The position numbers were made by a program, and so were the translations under genes. A DNA stretch of 64,000 nt, from assembly GCF_001625085.1 (NCBI RefSeq), contig NZ_BDAW01000033.1, positions 1-64,000 of the forward strand, read 5' to 3'. The stretch comes from Nocardia acidivorans NBRC 108247. GTDB taxonomy: Bacteria > Actinomycetota > Actinomycetes > Mycobacteriales > Mycobacteriaceae. This document shows, piece after piece, positions 58,114-64,000 of the stretch; position 1 is the first letter of the stretch; every line of letters starts with the position of its first letter. The notes below the pieces were generated by a model. The model did no database searches, was not told the DNA's origin, and was given only the letters and a program-made list of their open reading frames with translations.

Positions 58114-59376
58114 GTGTGGCTCGAGCTGATCACCATTCCGCTGTTTACCGGGGTCATCGGCTATGTCACGAACTGGACCGGCATCCTCATGTTGTTCGAG
58201 CCGATCCGTTTCCACGGATTCCGATTGCCCGGATTGCGCTGGGTCTTCCCCTACCTGCCGCGGCGGATCCAGGTGCTGCCGCTGCTGTCCGACGACGGCC
58301 GGATCGGCTGGCAGGGGATCGTGCCCTCGCGCGCGGAGAAGATGTCCAGCATCGCCGTCGACAAGGGGTTCTCCAAACTGGGGAGCATGTCGGACTTCTA
58401 TCGGGAGCTCGATCCGGACGGCATCGCCGAACAGTTGGTCACGCTCACCAGACCGGAGATTCCGGCCATCGTCGCGCGCATTCTCGAGCGCCGGAATCCG
58501 CAATTGTGGTTCAACCTGCCCGAATCCGCGCGCGAACTGGTGTATCGCCGGGTCGCCGAGCAGTTGCCCACCAGCGCCCGCGCCATTACCGATGCCATCG
58601 GCGAATATATCGAGGAATTGATCGACCCCAAGTGGATGACCATCCGGCATCTCACCGCGAACCCGCGCCTGATCAATCGCATCTTCCGTGAGATCGCCGC
58701 CGCCGAACTGCGATTCATGCAGAACTTCGGCTTCTACTTCGGCTTCCCCATGGGTTTCGTGCTGGTCGCGGTCCTGCACTTCTTCCCGTACTGGTGGGTG
58801 CTGCCGCTCGGCGGGGTGGTGATCGGCTACATCGTGAACTGGGTCGGCATCACCATGATCTACGAACCGCTGCATCCGAAGTGGTGGGTGCCGTGGCGGC
58901 AGGGCCTGATGCTCAGGCGCCGCAACGAGATCGCCGACGGCTACGCGGAAATCATTGCGGGCGAGGTCATGACGCCCCAGAACCTCGCTCGCGAACTACT
59001 GGCCGGGCCGCGCGCCGACCGCACCACCGCCATGCTGGACTCGATTCTTAGCGCCTCGATCGATCAGGCGGTCGGCCAGGCCAAACCGGCCCTGCGCTTC
59101 TCCCTGGGCCGTTCCGGCTACGACCGGCTCAAATCCGACGCCACGCCGGAGATCCTGTCGCTGGCCCACACCGCCTTCTCCGACCCCTCGTTCCTGTCCT
59201 CCCAAACCGCCCGCATCCGCGATTTCGTCGCCATCCAGATGCGCGCCCTGGATCGCCAGGATTTCGTGGACCTGCTCCGCTCGGCCACCCGGCAGGACGA
59301 ATGGCTGCTCTTCGTGCACGGCGCGGCCCTGGGCGTGGTCGGCGGGCTGATCCACCTGGCGATCTTCGGGGTCTGA
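58114..59376 (+). CDS. DUF445 membrane protein
   Basis: 420 residues from a GTG at 58114; the frame is open further upstream, but that part reads as non-coding. N-terminal span LITIPLFTGVIGYVTNWTGI, typical of DUF445 with the short GYVTNW motif. A second paired pattern VVIGYIVNWVGITMIYEPLHP lies mid-protein, then a long helical region, and a final span LGVVGGLIHLAIFGV. The duplicated GY(V/I)xNWxGI motif marks this family. Function unknown, possibly envelope-related. The stop is 4 nt from a convergent gene. Confidence 0.8.
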   Translation: MWLELITIPLFTGVIGYVTNWTGILMLFEPIRFHGFRLPGLRWVFPYLPRRIQVLPLLSDDGRIGWQGIVPSRAEKMSSIAVDKGFSKLGSMSDFYRELDPDGIAEQLVTLTRPEIPAIVARILERRNPQLWFNLPESARELVYRRVAEQLPTSARAITDAIGEYIEELIDPKWMTIRHLTANPRLINRIFREIAAAELRFMQNFGFYFGFPMGFVLVAVLHFFPYWWVLPLGGVVIGYIVNWVGITMIYEPLHPKWWVPWRQGLMLRRRNEIADGYAEIIAGEVMTPQNLARELLAGPRADRTTAMLDSILSASIDQAVGQAKPALRFSLGRSGYDRLKSDATPEILSLAHTAFSDPSFLSSQTARIRDFVAIQMRALDRQDFVDLLRSATRQDEWLLFVHGAALGVVGGLIHLAIFGV

Positions 59377-59380
59377 CCGC

Positions 59381-59818
59381 TCAGACGGGTGTGATGGTGG
59401 CGACGATGGTGTGGATGGCGCCGTCGGTCATGGCGAAGGTTTCGGTGATGTCGACGGTCATGAGGCGGATTCCGGCGACGCCGGAGTCGAGCAGGTAGCG
59501 GGCGGTGACCACATCCCCGGATTCGGTGAAGTGGACCTCGCGGATGCGCTGGACGACCCGGTACTGAACGCCGTGTTCGAGGTCGTTGCTGAGCTGGGGT
59601 CCGGAGTAGCCGGTCTGCAATCCGGCCTCCACGCGGGTGGCGTCGGGGGTGAAGCGGACCGCACTGGCATCGTGTGAGACCAGGGCGTCGAGATACGCCT
59701 CGGCCATGGCCTCGTTGCGGCTGAGCATCGGATCCGCCGCTGCCCCGGCGCTTCCCGAGCCGACGGTGAGCGCCGCCGCCGCGACTGCGGAGGCCACTGC
59801 AACCTGTTTCATTCTCAT
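59381..59818 (-). CDS. Small secreted protein, NTF2/SnoaL-like
   Basis: About 145 residues. The N-terminal signal is VAVASAVAAAALTVGSGSAG, cleaved near AGAAADP. The mature part has the helix EAMAEAYLDALVSHDASAVR and strands VVTARYLLDSGVAGIRLMTV, ITETFAMTDGAIHTIVATI. The layout resembles the cone-shaped NTF2/SnoaL-like fold (DUF8021-type). Exported. Start could be any of three ATG/GTG codons at 59812-59824; the ATG at 59818 has AGGA best placed. No function inferred. Confidence 0.65.
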   Translation of the reverse strand: MRMKQVAVASAVAAAALTVGSGSAGAAADPMLSRNEAMAEAYLDALVSHDASAVRFTPDATRVEAGLQTGYSGPQLSNDLEHGVQYRVVQRIREVHFTESGDVVTARYLLDSGVAGIRLMTVDITETFAMTDGAIHTIVATITPV

Positions 59819-59938
59819 GCGCACATCCTGACCTACTACCCGGCGGTAGGCGCCATGATCGCCGAGTCCGATCGGGCGGAATGCTCGCTAAAGGGACTTC
59901 TCAGTTTTCTCGCGGCCGGGTATTCCATAATCGAATCC

Positions 59939-60679
59939 ATGCCCAAGCCCTGCCTGCTACTGCAGTTGCGCCCGGAGACCGCCGCCGCGGATGACGAATA
60001 CGAGGCCATCCTGCGCATGGGCGGGCTCGGAGCAAGCGATGTGGTGCGGGTGCGGATGGATCTGGGATTTCCCGAGCTGCTGCTGGACGATTACTCCGCG
60101 GTCATAGTCGGCGGCGGGCCCAGCAATGTCAGTAATCCGGACGATCGCAAATACGACTACCAGCGCAAATTCGAGCCCAGGCTGCGGGAACTCCTGAATG
60201 AGATTGTGGCGCGGGACTTTCCGTATCTCGGGGCCTGCTACGGGCTGAGCATTCTCGCCGATGTGCTCGGCGGGCGGGTCAGTGATGAGCGTTACGGTGA
60301 GACCGCCGGGGCCACCACCATCGAACTCACCCCGCAGGCCGGGCAGGATCCGCTGGTCGCGGGCCTACCGCACGCCTTTCGCGCCTTCGTCGGACATAAG
60401 GAAGCCTGCCAGGAGGTGCCGCCCGGTGCGGTATTGCTGGCGGACTCGGCGGGCTGCCCGGTGCAGATGGTGCGGGTCGGCGAACACGTGTACGCCACCC
60501 AATTCCATCCGGAACTCGATGGCGACGGACTCGCGCTGCGCATCGAAATCTATCGCAATGCGGGCTATTTCGATCCAGAGGAGGCCGACCTGTTGACCGA
60601 GCTCGGACATCGCGAATCGGTGCCGGTGCCGGCGGAGATCCTGCGCCGCTTCGTCGACCGCTACTACCTCGGCCGATGA
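59939..60679 (+). CDS. Class I glutamine amidotransferase-like protein
   Basis: 246 residues from the ATG at 59939; an ATG at 59855 would add a weak leader. GATase1 fold: AVIVGGGPSNVSNPDD, nucleophile elbow YLGACYGLSILA, and the catalytic His/Glu in ATQFHPELDGDG. It is a stand-alone domain like GuaA-N or the GMP-synthase-like paralogues of mycobacteria. It overlaps the following PAP2/kinase gene by 4 nt (ATGA). Substrate unknown; it may remove gamma-glutamyl groups or supply ammonia. Confidence 0.85.
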   Translation: MPKPCLLLQLRPETAAADDEYEAILRMGGLGASDVVRVRMDLGFPELLLDDYSAVIVGGGPSNVSNPDDRKYDYQRKFEPRLRELLNEIVARDFPYLGACYGLSILADVLGGRVSDERYGETAGATTIELTPQAGQDPLVAGLPHAFRAFVGHKEACQEVPPGAVLLADSAGCPVQMVRVGEHVYATQFHPELDGDGLALRIEIYRNAGYFDPEEADLLTELGHRESVPVPAEILRRFVDRYYLGR

Positions 60680-62259
60680 ACGTGCCACCCGCACAGCGGC
60701 GCTCACCCGGTAGGTTCGACGGGGTGAGTGCGTGGTTCGGGCGAAAGTTCCAGCGGGTAGGCAATCTCGACAAACGGGTCAATGGCGCGGTGGCGCGGAT
60801 TCCGGTGACGGCGGTCGATCGCGGCATGCTGCGCCTGACCCATACCGCCGATCGCGGTGTGCTGTGGGCGGGGATCGCCCTGCTGCTCGCCGCCCGGCAG
60901 GGCTCCACGCGCCGGGCCGCACTGCGCGGGGTCATCTCCGTCGGCGGCGCGAGCCTGACCGTCAATGTCCTGCTCAAGTCCATGTTCGCGCGCCGCCGCC
61001 CGGCCGCGGAGGCGCTGCCCTCGCAGCGGCGGGCCGTGCGCTTCCCGACCTCGTCGTCCTTCCCGTCCGGGCACAGCGCCTCGGCCGCGGCCTTCGCCAC
61101 GGCGGTCGCGCTGGAGAGCCCGCGCACCGCGTTGGTCGTGGCGCCGCTGGCCGCGACGGTCGCGTACTCGAGGGTGCACACCGGCGTGCACTGGCCCTCG
61201 GACGTATTCGTCGGCGCGGCGGTCGGTTCCGGTATCGCGCTGGCCACCCAGCGCTGGTGGCCGGTGCGCGTCTCGGATGAGGCCGCGGCGCACCCGGTTC
61301 GCGAAGCGCCCACCATGGTGGATGGCAAAGGTCTTGTGGTGCTGGTGAATCCGGTCTCCGGCGCGGCCGGCTACGACCCGTACGACGATGTGGTCGCCGC
61401 CCTGCCCGCGGCCATCGTGCATCGCACCGAGCCCGGCCGTGACTGCGCCGAACACCTCGAGACCCTGCTGCGCGAACTCACCGGCAGCACCGAGGTATTG
61501 GCGGTCGGCGCGGCGGGCGGCGACGGCACCATTGCCGCGGCGGCCACCGTGGCGCTCACCAATGGTCTTCCGCTGGTGGTTATTCCGACCGGCACGCTCA
61601 ATCACTTCGCGCGCGATCTGGGGGTGTACGACCTCCAGGAGGTGGTGGACTCCACCGGTGCGGGGGAGGCCGTCGCGGTCGATATCGCGAGTGTGGAGCT
61701 GGAGACCGCCACCGGATCGCGCACCCATCACCTGATCAATACCGCCAGCCTGGGCGCGTATCCGGAGCTGGTGCGGCTGCGCGAGAAGTGGCAGGGCCGC
61801 TGGGGTAAATGGCCCGCCTTCGCCGTCGCGCTGATCACCATGCTGCGGCGCGCGGAGCCGATCCGCATCCGCTTCGAAGGCCGCTGGCACGATGTGTGGT
61901 TCGTATTCGTCGGCAATGGCCCGTATCACCCGCACGGCGCGGTTCCGGCCTTCCGCTCCCGCCTCGATGCCGGACTCCTGGATGTGCGCTGGTTGCGGGC
62001 CGATATCCGCTTCTCCCGGAGCCGGGCGGTGCTGGCGCTGCTGCTTGCCGCCATCGGCCGCAGCAAGGTGTACGGCGAGATCCAGGTGCCCGAGCTGACC
62101 GTGCATCTGAACGAACCCGAGGCCGTCGCCGCGGACGGTGAGGTGCTGTCCGAGGCCATTCGCGTGCACTTCTCGATCGCGGGTCAGGTCACGGCCTACC
62201 GCCGCGACGAATCCAATCCGCGCTGGGTGAATCGGCCCCGGCCGCACCATCGCGGGTAG
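60676..62259 (+). CDS. Fused PAP2 phosphatase and diacylglycerol-kinase-like protein
   Basis: 527 residues. Residues 60-195 are a PAP2 phosphatase with all three motifs: K101-x6-R108-P109, FPSGHSASA (130-137) and SRVHTGVHWPSD (165-176). Residues 215-515 are a DAGK catalytic domain with VNPVSG, GGDGTI and GTLNHFARD, then the C-terminal lobe with FVGNGPYHPHG. The two reactions, dephosphorylation and phosphorylation of lipid, are opposites. This fusion occurs in actinobacteria; one half may act on a different lipid such as undecaprenyl or phosphatidylglycerol phosphate. Coupled to the amidotransferase. The order of domains is clear from motifs. Confidence 0.9.
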   Translation: MNVPPAQRRSPGRFDGVSAWFGRKFQRVGNLDKRVNGAVARIPVTAVDRGMLRLTHTADRGVLWAGIALLLAARQGSTRRAALRGVISVGGASLTVNVLLKSMFARRRPAAEALPSQRRAVRFPTSSSFPSGHSASAAAFATAVALESPRTALVVAPLAATVAYSRVHTGVHWPSDVFVGAAVGSGIALATQRWWPVRVSDEAAAHPVREAPTMVDGKGLVVLVNPVSGAAGYDPYDDVVAALPAAIVHRTEPGRDCAEHLETLLRELTGSTEVLAVGAAGGDGTIAAAATVALTNGLPLVVIPTGTLNHFARDLGVYDLQEVVDSTGAGEAVAVDIASVELETATGSRTHHLINTASLGAYPELVRLREKWQGRWGKWPAFAVALITMLRRAEPIRIRFEGRWHDVWFVFVGNGPYHPHGAVPAFRSRLDAGLLDVRWLRADIRFSRSRAVLALLLAAIGRSKVYGEIQVPELTVHLNEPEAVAADGEVLSEAIRVHFSIAGQVTAYRRDESNPRWVNRPRPHHRG

Positions 62260-62294
62260 GTCCGGTAGTCCGCAATCGCTGATTCTCGTGAAAG

Positions 62295-64000
<1,706 letters not shown>

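Overview
The window is 64 kb of high-GC DNA with dense, often ATGA-overlapping genes. Many genes start with GTG or TTG. The gene content points to Nocardia or a close relative in the Mycobacteriales: HxxxD acyltransferases of the PapA/condensation type, a DrrAB-type exporter, a ThiF-nitroreductase fusion like mycobacterial MoeY (Rv1355c), oleate hydratase, a geosmin synthase, an EthA-like monooxygenase and a fully reducing type I PKS. This is inferred from reading protein motifs; no database search was run. I see no rRNA, tRNA, CRISPR array, insertion sequence or prophage.

Layout. 0.1-2.1 kb: a redox pair (a MerR regulator fused to a peroxiredoxin, then thioredoxin) and two gene fossils. 2.1-4.1 kb: a secreted hydrolase and a small secreted Gly/Ser/Ala repeat protein. 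4.2-10.4 kb: a tightly coupled operon of HxxxD acyltransferase, glycosyltransferase, ABC ATPase, ABC permease and a second HxxxD protein, read as glycolipid assembly and export. An AurF-like diiron protein and a Baeyer-Villiger-type flavoprotein follow (10.5-13.1 kb). 14.5-17.9 kb: an XRE regulator, a PLP aminotransferase and a PntA/AlaDH-like dehydrogenase, mutually overlapping, facing the ThiF-nitroreductase fusion. 20.5-31 kb: secreted protease, lipoprotein carboxylesterase and ROK regulator, dipeptidase plus YfcC carrier, MarR/rhodanese pair, dienelactone hydrolase, MFS/GntR pair. 31-38.5 kb: thioesterase, oxidoreductase/TetR/DJ-1 operon, LysR regulator, and a TetR/dehydrogenase/oleate-hydratase operon. 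38.6-45.3 kb: membrane proteins, a baeRF3 protein, an APC permease, hydrolases and more gene remnants, and an AUR1-like PAP2 enzyme.

45.4-54 kb holds the most interesting locus: GNAT acyltransferase, a 2130-residue KS-AT-DH-ER-KR-ACP polyketide synthase, and an alpha-oxoamine synthase. The PAP2 enzyme lies just beyond an 11-bp-arm inverted repeat. The simplest reading is that a fully reduced acyl chain on the PKS is released by decarboxylative condensation with an amino acid, giving a long-chain amino ketone (sphingoid-base-like), which may then be acylated and given a head group. 54.1-64 kb: a CrcB pair, a luciferase-like monooxygenase with its FMN reductase, a hydrolase, a DUF445 protein, a glutamine amidotransferase, a PAP2-diacylglycerol-kinase fusion, and a geosmin synthase with an apparent one-base frameshift that runs off the window.

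Short palindromes beside several regulators (22977, 31094, 38495, 53980) are proposed as operators. Stem-loops between convergent genes at 13111 and 31718 are proposed as terminators.
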